From the NCBI RefSeq assembly GCF_015706575.1, contig NW_024037057.1, positions 744,001-808,000 on the forward strand: a stretch of 64,000 nt of DNA, in the 5' to 3' direction. This DNA comes from Patiria miniata (taxonomy: Eukaryota > Echinodermata > Asteroidea > Valvatida > Asterinidae). Positions 53,930 through 64,000 of this stretch are shown here, piece after piece. Numbering within the stretch: position 1 is the first letter of the stretch; each line of letters opens with the position of its first letter. The notes beneath the pieces were generated by a model, which was not told the DNA's origin, made no database searches, and worked only from the letters and a program-made list of their open reading frames with translations. The position numbers were made by a program, and so were the translations under genes.

Positions 53930-54130
53930 CCAGACATTGAATAGTGTACACCAACCGTGAAGTTCAGCTGCAGGACGCCAGAGGCAATAGCAGTATCACA
54001 TAAAGGTCGACACAATAAAGATGGGGTTAGAATGAGTGACGTCAGAGGCGAGCAGTCTTTAAAGTACTTTTTACACATATTGCGCAAAATGTGTTAATGA
54101 GGACATGGCACAGTTTCCAGAATTAGATAG
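53930..54130 (+). repeat. Promoter-like module, copy 3 (partial)
   Basis: Matches the right half of copy 4 from CCGTGAAGTTCAGCTG through TGAGTGACGTCAGAGGC to TTACACATATTGCGCAAAA. It shares GGTTAGAATGAGTGACGTCA with copy 1 but has no signal-peptide exon. Confidence 0.6.
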
Positions 54131-54132
54131 GG

Positions 54133-54262
54133 GCAAATCGCTGGTGTCGCGATGCGGAAAGCTAGAGAAAGCACAACAATATTGCTAAAGAAGGTACAAG
54201 GATTTGGGGACAAAAATGTGCTTTGCCCTCCCCTCTAGAAAAATCGTGGCGACACCAATGAT
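54133..54262. mobile_element. MITE copy in module 3
   Basis: Reads CGCTGGTGTCGCGATG, the shared interior GGACAAAAATGTGCTTTGCC, and ends GTGGCGACACCAATG; a diverged relative of 24748-25009. It lies after module 3, as 55083 does after module 4. Confidence 0.6.
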
Positions 54263-54287
54263 TGCACGTGTGTTTTTTTTTTTTTTG

Positions 54288-54350
54288 TATAATAATGATA
54301 ATAAAACGGTTCTTATGTAGTGCATCACACAATGTCTCAATGCGCTTTTC
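54288..54350 (-). repeat. L2 LINE 3' tail, minus strand
   Basis: On the minus strand it reads AAAGCGCATTGAGACATTGT, then GCACTACATAAGAACCGTTT and a TTA/TCA tail, the same layout as the tail of the L2 at 34895-34968. It is a severely 5'-truncated insertion. Confidence 0.7.
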
Positions 54351-54599
54351 AATACACAATAATCGAATGTTAAATAGATATGTCTTATGTGCAAATTTGA
54401 ACTCAGTTTCAGTTCTTGCAGTCTTGATGTGTTGAGGGAGAGCTTACTATTCCATTTTGTCATGAATGGCACCTCACCTGCAACTTGGTAATCTTCATGG
54501 AACGCATGGAGATCAGTTTATACTTGAAGTCATGTCAAGTTTTCAGGCTTCGAATAAGAAAATTTTGAACCCATTTGGACTCCGGCAAATTTCACACCC

Positions 54600-55075
54600 A
54601 TATTAGCAATGGCAATAGACGTATGAACTGGCATACTTTTCATACTTTTGTTATGGCGCTCGGTCTGTGTCAGGCTAACTCTCGCAAATACAGTTTTTGT
54701 TGTATACTTGTACGACATGTTAGCACATGCGTCCCCAAAACCCCGTCCTTCTAGTGATCCAGAAAGGAACAGGTTAGATTGGTGACTGCGTTGAATGGAC
54801 GTCGGTAGGATTGATTGATAGCCAGAAAAAAAAACATATTCAGTTAATTACCCAGGTATTGCAAAGTGATTTCACCAACCGAGAGGTTAAAAAGAAAGGT
54901 CTTGACACTCAGCTGCGGGCCACCAGAGGCTAGCAGTATCAACCAAAGGTCGACACAATAAAGGTTGTGGTTAGAATAGGTGACGTCAGAGGCTAGCATT
55001 TTTTAAAGTACTTTTTACACATATTGCGCAAAATGTGTTAATGAGGAAACCGTACAGTTTCCAGAATTAGATTGA
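54600..55075 (+). repeat. Promoter-like module, copy 4
   Basis: Contains the full landmark order: GGCGCTCGGTCTGTGTCAGG, GTCCCCAAAACCCCGTCC, GATTGGTGACTGCGTTGAAT, GATTGATAGCCAG, GGTCGACACAATAAAGGTTG, GGTGACGTCAGAGGCTAGCA, and TTACACATATTGCGCAAAA. No exon follows. Confidence 0.65.
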
Positions 55076-55082
55076 AACAAAT

Positions 55083-55201
55083 CATGGGCGTCGCAGGGGG
55101 GGGGGGGGGCAGAGAAAGTACAAGAATATGCTAGAGAAAGTTCAATGATTTGAAAGAAAATGTGCTTTGCCCCCTCTTGAAAAATCGTGGCGACACCCAT
55201 G
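55083..55201. mobile_element. MITE copy in module 4
   Basis: Begins CATGGGCGTCGCAGG with a G run and ends GTGGCGACACCCATG; the best-preserved short relative of 24748-25009. It is about half the length and shares its interior with 53733 and 54133. Confidence 0.75.
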
Positions 55202-55229
55202 ATTGCACGTGTGTTTTGTGTGGTTTTTT

Positions 55230-55860
55230 GTGTGTGTTTTTGTGAGTTTGTCTTACATTCACTATGTGGTCCACATAATGCAGGTTGTGTTGACGTTATG
55301 TGGACTAAGCCGTGTCCACGTAACGTTTTGCCCTTTCTGGAAAACAGGTTTAGATGCATTTTTGGGTTAGGTTTATCCGTAGCAGAATGAAAAGAAACAC
55401 TAAAGGAAATCATAGGGAAAAAAATGGGTTAAAATTAGTTTTCACAGTTTCAGTAAATTAATTTTTTGTAGCGAGTTTTCTTAACTACACGAAAACAAAG
55501 GAATGTCCAAATAGCGTATGTAAAACAAACATGTTTGTGTGGGTGAGCTTGTCTTACATACGCAGTGTGGACTTCCGAACAAAAGACGTCCACATAATGT
55601 AGGTAGCACCGACGTTGTGTGGACTTACCCCACGTCCACACAGTGTTTCCCCATTTCTGGAAAACAGGTTTAGAGGCATTTTTGGGTTAGGTTTATCCGT
55701 AGCAGAATGAAGAGAAACACTAAAGGGAATCATAGAAAAAAAATTGGGTTGAAAGAGTTTTCACAGTTTGAGAAAAATGAGTTTTTTCACTGGTTTTTTT
55801 AACTACACGAAAGCAATGGAAAGTCCACACTAGTCATGTGAAACAAGTATACGTGGGTGG
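55230..55860 (+). repeat. Direct tandem duplication, two units of about 305 bp
   Basis: Unit 1 (about 55240-55545) and unit 2 (about 55546-55860) share GAGTTTGTCTTACAT/GAGCTTGTCTTACAT, CCACATAATG, TTTCTGGAAAACAGGTTTAG and GCATTTTTGGGTTAGGTTTA. Each contains inverted GTCCACATAA and TTATGTGGAC-like words. A short GT run follows unit 2. Confidence 0.85.
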
Positions 55861-56162
55861 GTGTGTGTGTGTGTGTTGGTTTTTTTAGCTTATAGTCTTC
55901 CATTTTGCCATAATTAGCACCTCATGTACAACGGCAAATTTCACAACCAATATTGTTTGATTACGTGAACTTCGCTTCGCATTAGTAATGGCAAGAAGAA
56001 TAAACAGGCCTACTTTTCAAAAGTTATGGCGCTCGGTCTGTGTCAGCCTAAATCTCCCAAATACAGTTGTTTTTTTTGTTGGATACTAGTACAAAATGTT
56101 GGCACAATCGTCCCCAAAACCCCGTCCTTCTAGAGAGCAAATGGGAATAGGCTAGGTTACAG

Positions 56163-56892
56163 CCCGATAGTCCGAAGGTTCGATATTCCGAAGGTTCTTT
56201 AGTCCGAAGGTTTGTTAGTCCAAAGGTTTGTTAGTCCGAAGATTCAATAGTCCGACGGTTGGAGGGTCCGAAGGTTCGATAGTACGAAGGGCCCATTAGT
56301 CCGAAAATAAAATAAGGTTAATTAATCAGAAGGACAGTCCGAATAGACAATAGGGTTCGATAGTCCGAATCGACAATAAGGTTCGATAGTCCGAACAGAT
56401 GATAAGGTTCGATAGTCCGAATACGCGGTAGGGTTCGATAGTCCAAATTGACAATAAGTTTCGATATTCCGAAATGCCAATAAGGTTCGATAGTCCGAAT
56501 GGGCAATTCTGTTCGTCAGTCTGACACTTCAGACTATCGGACGTTTCTGTTGATTCGGACTATCGGACCTTATAGTCTTTTCGGACTATCACACCTCGTT
56601 GTCAATTCGGAATAATGAACCTTCGGACCATTGAACCTTATTTTCTTTTAAGACTATTGAACCTTCGGACTAATTAAACCTTATTCTAAATTCGGACTAC
56701 CGAACCTTCGGACGAATGACCTTCGGATTAATGAATCTTCGGACTATTGCATCAAATGTTCGGATTAACGAACCTTATTTTATTTTCGGACTAACGAACC
56801 CCTTCTTGTGCATATTTTGTGCATTCGGACTATCGAACCTTCGGACTAAAACTTTGGACTATTGGACCTTATTCCGACTATCGGGCGGCCCC
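56163..56892. repeat. Inverted minisatellite, about 730 bp foldback
   Basis: The left half is built from words such as AGTCCGAAGGTTCGAT and ATAAGGTTCGATAGTCCGAA. The right half is built from their complements (ATCGAACCTTCGGACT, TTCGGACTATCGAACC). The outer ends GCCCGATAGTC and GACTATCGGGC are complementary. It interrupts module 5 at the place where copy 4 reads AGGTTAGATTGG. Confidence 0.85.
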
Positions 56893-57063
56893 CAGATTGG
56901 TGACTGCGTTGAATGAACTTCGATAGGATTGATTGATAGCCAGAAAAAAACCTATTCAGTTAATTACCCAGGCATTGCATAGTGATTTCAACAACCGCGA
57001 AATTTAGCCGCCGGAAAAAAAAGGTCATGACACTTAGCTGAAGGCGGCCAGAGGCTAGCAGTA

Positions 57064-58687
57064 TGTAACCGAGCTGGGAAGGTTACGCAGACAATTCAAA
57101 AGTGACACTGGGATATAATTCCACTTAATTGATAAAACATTATTTATTACATCAAAAAACGACAGTCATTGTTCAGCAGTCTGTAATAAAAGAAAACAGA
57201 AGAATATATTTAATTTAATTTCCTTACAAATATACAATGACTATGAATCCAATTATTCAATTATTTTAAATAACCATCTCTTCTTATCCTTGGTTCTCTC
57301 TCGTCAGAATGAGAAATCGCATTACCGGTTCTATAAACCTCAACTTCCATTCTAGTGCCAATTTACAAGTACATTTCTTAAGAAAGGCATAACAATATTA
57401 ACGGCATAAAAAGTTAATCAAGGAGAAATAATCTCCATAAGCACTTGTTATGCAATAATTGTATAATACATTGATATCCTCATCTCCAATTTCTTAGGCA
57501 CATTTCAAGCAATAGTATTCACATACCTAAATGTTATGGACGCTGGATATAGGAGGATACACATGTATACTCGAGATGGCGTCTCTATTAGTGACCATCA
57601 GATCCACCAGAACCACAAGCAGAAGCTGTAATACAATTATTTTACATATTAAGTAATCTCATCAAATGTTTCGATGAAGAAATATTAAATATTCATCAGT
57701 GCCATCAAAAAATGTTTCATCTCCACATGTATACACATCCTTAGTTATGCTATATTGATGAATTTACAGTGCATTTTATAAGGTACATTTATTTCTTAAC
57801 ATTGTTTGTTTAAACAGCAATGCTAAAAAAAAGAGTATTTAATATTCTGTATTCGTACATCCAACTGCATGCATCTCAAGTGTTTCATTTCAGGCTAAAC
57901 TATTCTCTTATTTCTCTTGCCATCTACGCTATCCAAATTCGAGTTCAATAATAAGAGAGGATTGACCCTATAATTCAACATATTTAGGATCGAAGTATGT
58001 GCAAATATACAGTCAATATTACAAGGAGGTTCGGTACCGAAAATTCAAGTCCTATGCACAACCATTTCATATAGACTTGGTTTTCAACCTGGGATAGTTA
58101 TTTCATGGCATAAACATGTTTTTATACAGACTTTGCTTTCAACCTTGAGTAATCACGGCATAAAAATGTGTCGCAAAGTGCTTTTTGAAATAACATCAAA
58201 CTTTACGGAGTTGAAAAACTTACCGGAGCAGTTGCGGCCTGTGTACCTATGCCTCACGATGTTTGGGCAAACTACATGTATGCATGTACACGATGCGTGT
58301 GTACATGAGGCATGCTAACCATGGCAAAACCATGTACGAAACGCAGCAAAATATAGAACATCTGGCTCGCAATAAGGTGTGGCTGGCTGCAGCGATGACA
58401 AGCAGTCAAGTGACCTACCCATGCTTGCTTACTCTCCAAGAAAACTAACGAAAATTTCAAGGAATGTGCGTCCGAATCCCTATGCCTTCGCACTGCATGC
58501 CGTATGCAAATTAATTACGCAACTCAGTACGCTATATTCAATGGAAAACACAAGAGGGCGCTCGCAATGCTTCGACAACTTTCGCATCGCTCGTTTATGT
58601 TAAAAATATAAGACATCAACACAAGGACACTTTTTACAGACGGGACCTGGCAGCATAGTTACAAGAATTTAAGTCTGGCCGGTCACA
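57064..58687. mobile_element. Solo-LTR-like insert, 1.62 kb
   Basis: Starts TGTAACCGAGC and ends GGTCACA, giving TG...CA ends with a short inverted repeat. AGTA flanks both sides (57060-57063 and 58688-58691), and the module sequence is continuous across it. It is non-coding by eye. A long solo LTR is the simplest reading; another TG...CA element is possible. Confidence 0.5.
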
Positions 58688-58830
58688 AGTATATCAAATA
58701 AAGGTCAATACAATAAAGGTTGTGTTTAGAATATGTGACGTCAGAAGCTAACCGTTTTTTTGCGCAAAATGTGTAAATGAAGAAACGGCACAGCTAGAGT
58801 TTCCAGAAGATAGGGAAAAATTAACCTTTA

Positions 58831-59744
58831 TGTATAGTACGGGCTATATTTAAATGTTCGGCCCTCGATTTCCATTGCTCTTATCTGACCTGAAATGAAT
58901 ATTATTGTTTTGTGTTCTGAAATAAAATGAAGACCATGTATGGAAATGTCGATTCCCGCAAAATTCCAGTTTCGGTCTTTCACGGTCGATTTCATGTTGA
59001 ATTTCAAAGATTAAATTTATTGTTTTTTTTAAGGGACGTCATGCGACCCATGATGACGTCATAATGACGTAATCACAAATATAGCACATCTTCGGTGGGT
59101 TGTGCATTCATGTATTGACAATTGAAGTTCAAATACGTTGGCATTTTGACAAACCGTTTTGGAGAAGAATTTGCTGAGGAGAATAATAACAAAAACAACA
59201 ACAATAGGAAGTTCGTAGAATAACAATAGGCGTTGTAGGCCATGGGCCAAAATCTGTATCAGGTCTAGAAGTTGAGATTCGTCTTAACTTTGTGGTGTCA
59301 GCTTGCAATAAGGTCAACCTTTACTAATTCAATAGGGCTGAATTTGAATCTGGCTGTTCACATTGGCCCAAATTGCACATAAACGTTATGACGACATTTT
59401 TCCACATGATTTTGCCAATTTTTGGTCAAAAATAGTATTTTTGCCATAACTTTTATGTTTTAAGTTCAAATGCTTTCAAATTTGATACAACAAATGAAAA
59501 AGAAGTCGGCATGAATATTATAAGTCATTATTTAACGCGCGACATGGTGCTTAACGTTTATTTTTGTAGAATCGATCCTTTCAAATATGAGCATGATGAG
59601 ATTTCGACGTGGCGTTTTTAAGGACTAGTGCAGGGCCCGTCGAAAAATGCACCTGTTCGGTAGGGGCAATTTCAAACTGCTCATATCATGGAAACAACAC
59701 ACACGATTCAATTGTGTTGATTTCACAGGTTAAATTCACACTCA
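58831..59744. other. No gene recognised
   Basis: Contains doubled TGATGACGTCATAATGACGT-like words near 59050-59070, reminiscent of the Helentron-like arrays, and otherwise nothing recognisable. Confidence 0.4.
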
Positions 59745-60112
59745 TAGGTTGACCGCACTTTGTACATGTCGCCAGGCCATCCCCGGCACTGATATTCACC
59801 CATACTGGACAAAGGTGTCGCCCTACAGTGACGGTTGCTCAGTCGCCTGCAAAACGCATGTGCCCGTGCAGCTACTCACGTACGCGAGTTCCAGAAATAC
59901 TCTGGACAATAATTGCCCTACAATGCGTGTGCCCAATCTGTTTTCTAGGTATATAATATGCAACGTTGAGGCTAAAAAATGCTGCTTGTTTTGCAGCTTT
60001 TTCGAGAACCGCTCGTCCAAACAACTTCAAACTTTGCACTGCACATTCTGGTGTCCCAAGCAGTATACCTGCAAACTTCAACTTCATACCGTGCCCGGTT
60101 CTGGAGATAATC

Positions 60113-60143
<31 letters not shown>

Positions 60144-60147
60144 AGAG
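59745..60147 (+). repeat. Dispersed repeat ending in a GACA microsatellite
   Basis: Ends CGGTTCTGGAGATAATCGAC followed by seven to eight CAGA/GACA units (60117-60147). A fixed sequence running into a CAGA tail is typical of a LINE- or SINE-like 3' end in marine invertebrates. A GCTTGTTTTGCAGC word occurs near 59985. The family was not identified. Confidence 0.5.
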
Positions 60148-60379
60148 ATTCCTTGAATTATAGTATAGATTTACATTAAAGTACCTCTGTCGTCCCTTTA
60201 CAACACAAATAAATCACAAATAAATCACAAATCATCCAGTTTCCAGTAAATGAGTGACATTATTTTTTCCCTTTTCTTTAAACAGAATACATGTTTTGGG
60301 GCGTAAAACTGTGCTTTCGGAATCTAAATCGAAAAGGCATCGTGCGATCTTGAAAAAAAAATCGTACGTTACTTGACGT

Positions 60380-60545
60380 GTAGGAGATAACGCGTGAGCA
60401 GACTTCGAAGTACGCGCGCAGTACGCGTGCAGTACGCGCGCAGTACGCTCTGTTTTAGCCAGTCAGCGTCGCCGTTTACATATTCCCCACGGCCAGGGGT
60501 TGATGGAGGAACGCGCACGCGCCCATTGAGGCGAGGCTAGTACGC
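60380..60545 (+). repeat. GC-rich repeat shared with 27950-28118
   Basis: Repeated ACGCGCGCAGTACGC words (three to four), then a TTTAGCCAGTCAG stretch, GGCCAGGGGTTGATGGAGGA and GAGGCGAGGCTAG, matching the right part of the 530-bp MITE in block B, including its GAGGCTG terminus. Confidence 0.65.
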
Positions 60546-62821
60546 AATGGCAGCGATGCATCGCGATCGCCCTCATGTGGTACGGTTACAATGGGGAAAC
60601 AGTCTCCTTTTTTTTCTAATTTGTGCAAACGATGTGATGTGCACATTGTAAAATATCAATTAACATGTTCCAAACTACTTATAACTGAGAAATTTAGTAG
60701 CCACTCAAAAAATAAGACGAAACTGCACGTTACAGGCTGTGGTCTACGGCCTATAGCTGTCTTATTTGATTTTTCATGGGATTGTTTTGAGTTCAAAAAT
60801 GTATCTTCGAATACGTTAACGACAATTTACACAAACTTCCACCAATTGTTTTCTGTTGTGGGACAGTGTTTAAAATTACATGTATCTGATATTTATGTCA
60901 TACTCTGTCGGATCTGGGATAATCTCCAAGAGAAAATTAAAGTTATCCTTTTCAAACTCAAATGTTAACAATTTTCAAATGTTAACAATATTTTGCCTCT
61001 GTCCTTTTTGCTCAACTGAATAATGCCATGGTGCTGTGATGGGAGGGTGTGATTTCAAAACCATATTTTTTCCATTTTTTTTCTCTTTTCTAATTTGCGG
61101 CTTTGGAGGATTTTTTTTAAAGGAAACTAAAGTCCGATTTTCATTTCTTTATTTATTTTCTTTTACATATTTTTTGCTCATGATGTTAAGGAAGGCAAGT
61201 CCAAAACCTGATTACATACCATTTTTGCTTATGTCTTTTGGGGGAAAAAAAATCGCGTCCCGTGTTGCCCCTGTTCACCCTTACTCTGCGGGGAACACGG
61301 CCAGTCAGTAAAGTTTCTTTTTTGCATTTTTTGCAGTTGTTACAATAAGTAGGTGCTTCCGTTGACCAAAATCTCCCGGACCCTATAGGAATTGTTGTCT
61401 TATAATGTTATTATACGGTTCGGCTTAATTTCCGGGGGGAAGTAATAATGGTATAACTTATGTGCACTGATGTAAAAATACTCCACTTTTAATAATGGCA
61501 TTTTTCACCTGCATGTAAGTCTTTATGTTGGCTGCATGTAACTCTTTATGGAACGTAATGCATGTGTATTTCCAATAAATGTGACCTACTGAGGAAAATG
61601 AGGAATCCCCCCCCCCCCCATCCTGTTTTGAGTAAACGACGCCTGAAGTCAGATATACTAGACAAATCATGACACAATCGATATTGATTGTTTTGTATTT
61701 TTGAGTAGCCAAGATATCCAAGATTCATACTGTCAATTTTTGTCGGGGAAAAAATACCCACAAAAGTAAAAAAACTGAAGAACGTTTTCACTGCCGTTGG
61801 TGGCGCAATGCGTGTCTTTTTTAATGCCATTTTTCTGAAAATTAGGGTAGCGAAACTTGGCAGGACACTTTCGAAGTTCCTGCGTTATATCTCTGGAATA
61901 AATTAAGCTACAGAAATAAATTTGGTATCATTGGACAGCCAGTGATTTGCGCGTTAATATGATGGACGTAACGTGAAAAGTCAAAGGTGGGGGTTATTAT
62001 TCGTTATGCTATGGCAGGTCACATATGGTATTCCCTCCCAAACTTGTCATTACACTTGTCAAAACCTAGTAGGAGATAATAAACACAATGTACAGCGCCG
62101 AACTATTAGATTCTATAATCTCCGACGGACAAACACGTCGGTGAAGGGCAAAACTTACTACTGAATTAACATCTTCCCAACGCAAATTCCATCTTCAGAA
62201 AAAAGAGTTGTGTTGCAAATTAGCTCTTTTGAGACAACAGATTGTAAACGTATTATGAACGTTCCAACCGCAAAACAGAATCGGCCTCAACGCTTAGCCA
62301 AGATTTGACATGAAAAAAAGTGTTGTGCTATTGTAACTATAGGTAACTATTCAATGTCGGCAAAAGAGCAGCCAATTTAACCACAGCGCATTTTGTTTTC
62401 GCGCGAAATTGAACGCTGCTGAAAATGATCATTCGATTTTGTTTTATGACTAGCCAAAAGTACTTTTGCGTCATTCGATTTAACGAAATTTCAATCCAAT
62501 TTAACATTTCAACTAAACAACATTCAAATTCGCAAGAGGTTTTTGAGGCGTGTGTTTAGTCATTGAAATTCATTTTGGGGCAGGCATTTCTGTAATTTGT
62601 GCAATCTAAAAAACGCTCTGTTGAACCATAGAAAAAGGGTCTTTTCTGTATGGTTGAACTTTAGTTTCCTTTAGAATATTAAAGGCATAATTACGGTTCA
62701 CGTTTTGGCACAGGAGTCACTTTGCCGATGTGGTTGGAAGACCAGCTTTCACTGCATTTTTATACGCCTACTTTTAGAAATGGCAGCTCGTGGGCGCTTC
62801 GCAAAAGTGTCCCAGGTAGAA
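60546..62821. other. Interior of the 2.7-kb element, no gene recognised
   Basis: AT-rich sequence with T runs near 61065-61115 and a C run at 61607. The longest open frame (60591-60968) shows no recognisable motif and was not called. Confidence 0.4.
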
Positions 62822-63030
62822 AAAAATAGTGTGTCACTCATTTACTGGAAACTGAATGACTTGTGATTTACTTGTGATTTATTCGTATTGTAAAGGGACG
62901 ACAGAGGTACTTAAATTTAATATAAATCCTTATAACGCCACGTCGCAGAGTGGGCCAGAATCGCCTCAAAGTGTGCCAACATTCAAAAATAGTGAATGTG
63001 ACATTTTCAACTTTACAATTTTTATTTTCA

Positions 63031-64000
63031 GGAAGACAACATCCTAAAGATGTTTTCCCCATTAATATTACATTTGTTTTGTAAGTTTTGGTAGTGTGAC
63101 ATACCCCTGTGAACATAAAAGTGCGAAATCTGCTCTTAAACTGATAAAAGTGAGAACTTTGAAAAACGTGTTTTGATTTATATGAAGGAGAAAGCAGTCA
63201 TCTTGTTACTGCGTGCAGTTCTTACCTATCAGTAGCCAAATTAGAAAATAAAATTCAAAATGTATAAAAAGAAAATACATTTTGTAACTTATGATCAGTA
63301 AAATTGACCCCCAAAACACCGATTTCCGACATGATTTTATTTTTAACGTAACGTTTCCACCCAAGCCTCGGCTGTACGTTGATGCCATTGTTTTGCTAGG
63401 ATTTGCAACACTGCGTGTAAGAGGCGTTTTAAAGGTCTATCTTCGCTGCTTTTAATGAGCTGTACATGGTACTGTACATGTATATACTTTAGATATAAAA
63501 ACCTGTAAAAGAAAAATGTCACTCTTTTGTAATTGGAGCGATATTTATTCAGTTTTTAAAACTTGTTTGTGGAAGAAAACATCCTAAAGAATATTTTTTC
63601 ACCCGTATTTATTTTTTTGTGTAAATGTGTATGGTGTCATATACCCCGGTATATGGAAAATGTACGGGTGATGCTCAGTATGATCAAATTTGGCAACTTT
63701 GAAAAACGCGTTATGACTTTATGAAAGGGAAAGCAGTCAACTTGCTAATACATGCAGTTGTTACCCATTGTAGCTAAATTAGAAAACGAAATGCAAAATG
63801 TGGAAAATTAAACATTTTGGAGTTGATTATCAGTACGGTAATTTTGACCAAAAGAAATCACCAAAAAAGTGCATTTGTTATTCAATTAGTGCGAGTTAAA
63901 ATTCCCGCCGATTCCTGCCAAAATGTCAATGTCAACGTTTCCACCTCAGCCTCGGCTTTACGTTGATGCCAGGTTTTTGCTAAAAATTGCTATACTGCGT
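63031..64000 (+). repeat. Direct duplication, unit about 540 bp
   Basis: 63031-63420 and 63571-64000 share GAAGACAACATCCTAAAGA/GAAGAAAACATCCTAAAGA, AACTTTGAAAAACG, GGGAAAGCAGTCAACTTG-like words and CAGCCTCGGCTTTACGTTGA-like words in order. The second unit runs off the window. It is diverged and non-coding. Confidence 0.75.

Larger units (their letters stand above)
55985..58830 (+). repeat. Promoter-like module, copy 5, split by two insertions
   Basis: Three pieces of one module lie in order at 55985-56162, 56893-57063 and 58688-58830, carrying the same landmarks as copy 4 (GGCGCTCGGTCTGTGTCAGC; GATTGGTGACTGCGTTGAAT and GATTGATAGCCAG; AATAAAGGTTGTGTTTAGAA and TGTGACGTCAGAAGCTA). The gaps are a 730-bp inverted minisatellite and a 1.6-kb solo-LTR-like insert. 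Confidence 0.65.
60179..62912. mobile_element. 2.7-kb element with 90-bp terminal inverted repeats
   Basis: Left end (60179-60268) reads AAGTACCTCTGTCGTCCCTT, later AAATAAATCACAAAT and AGTTTCCAGTAAATGAGTGA. The right end (62822-62912) is its complement with roughly a dozen mismatches. No transposase-like frame was recognised between them; internal pieces include a GC-rich repeat at 60380-60545. It is therefore a large non-autonomous DNA transposon or a composite. Target duplication not clear. Confidence 0.6.

Noticed and set aside
60591-60968. Longest open frame in the 2.7-kb inverted-repeat element as a transposase
   Set aside because: No catalytic motif or domain resemblance; AT-rich composition explains its hydrophobic residues.

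Overview
This window looks like intergenic or intronic DNA from a large, repeat-rich animal genome, most likely a marine invertebrate. The reasons are: introns implied by a signal-peptide exon with a splice donor; CR1- and L2-type LINEs, one carrying a 2A-like peptide of the kind reported in sea urchin and amphioxus retrotransposons; a Penelope-like element; a Ty3/gypsy element; Helentron-like elements; and many short inverted-repeat elements. The exact taxon is inference; a lancelet, echinoderm or hemichordate would fit. No bacterial operons, rRNA, tRNA or CRISPR were seen. Almost every coding trace belongs to a transposable element.

Layout. 1-3 kb: a fossil tyrosine recombinase split by a TTAA-flanked inverted-repeat element. 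3.8-7.3 kb: a decayed CR1-like LINE with an N-terminal 2A motif, endonuclease and reverse transcriptase. 7.3-9.6 kb: repeat fragments and a small LINE piece. 9.71-17.44 kb: a very young, whole-looking Ty3/gypsy element with gag, pol and a third ORF encoding an SGNH-hydrolase-like protein; its LTRs differ at one base. 18.3-18.9 kb: a solo LTR.

19-29.3 kb: a tandem segmental duplication. Block A (19.0-23.8) and block B (24.5-29.3) each hold a promoter-like module, a first exon encoding a signal peptide, and a long downstream repeat. Block B gained several small elements; block A contains a 70-base patch identical to the LINE at 7.1 kb. 29.5-31.8 kb: a foldback Penelope-like remnant with hammerhead-like ends, and a palindromic element. 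31.9-35.0 kb: a nearly complete L2 LINE. 35-41 kb: inverted-repeat elements, poly-G tracts and two LINE 3' fragments.

45.3-51.9 kb: a stack of Helentron-like units with three 5' hairpins on the left and four CTAG/GTAG-type 3' ends on the right, apparently inserted into each other's T-tracts. They carry tandem arrays of about 570 bp and 171 bp packed with TGACGTCA palindromes. 52.3-53.6 kb: a DNA-transposon-like insertion with a nested element, and a fossil retropepsin piece. 53.7-58.8 kb: three more copies of the promoter-like module seen at 19 and 24.5 kb, the last broken up by a 730-bp inverted minisatellite and a long solo-LTR-like insert. 60.2-62.9 kb: an element with 90-bp terminal inverted repeats and no transposase. 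63-64 kb: a direct duplication.

The only likely host-gene parts are the signal-peptide exons at 19.5 and 25.2 kb. The rest records successive insertion, nesting and local duplication. All coordinates of degenerate repeats are approximate, having been aligned by eye.
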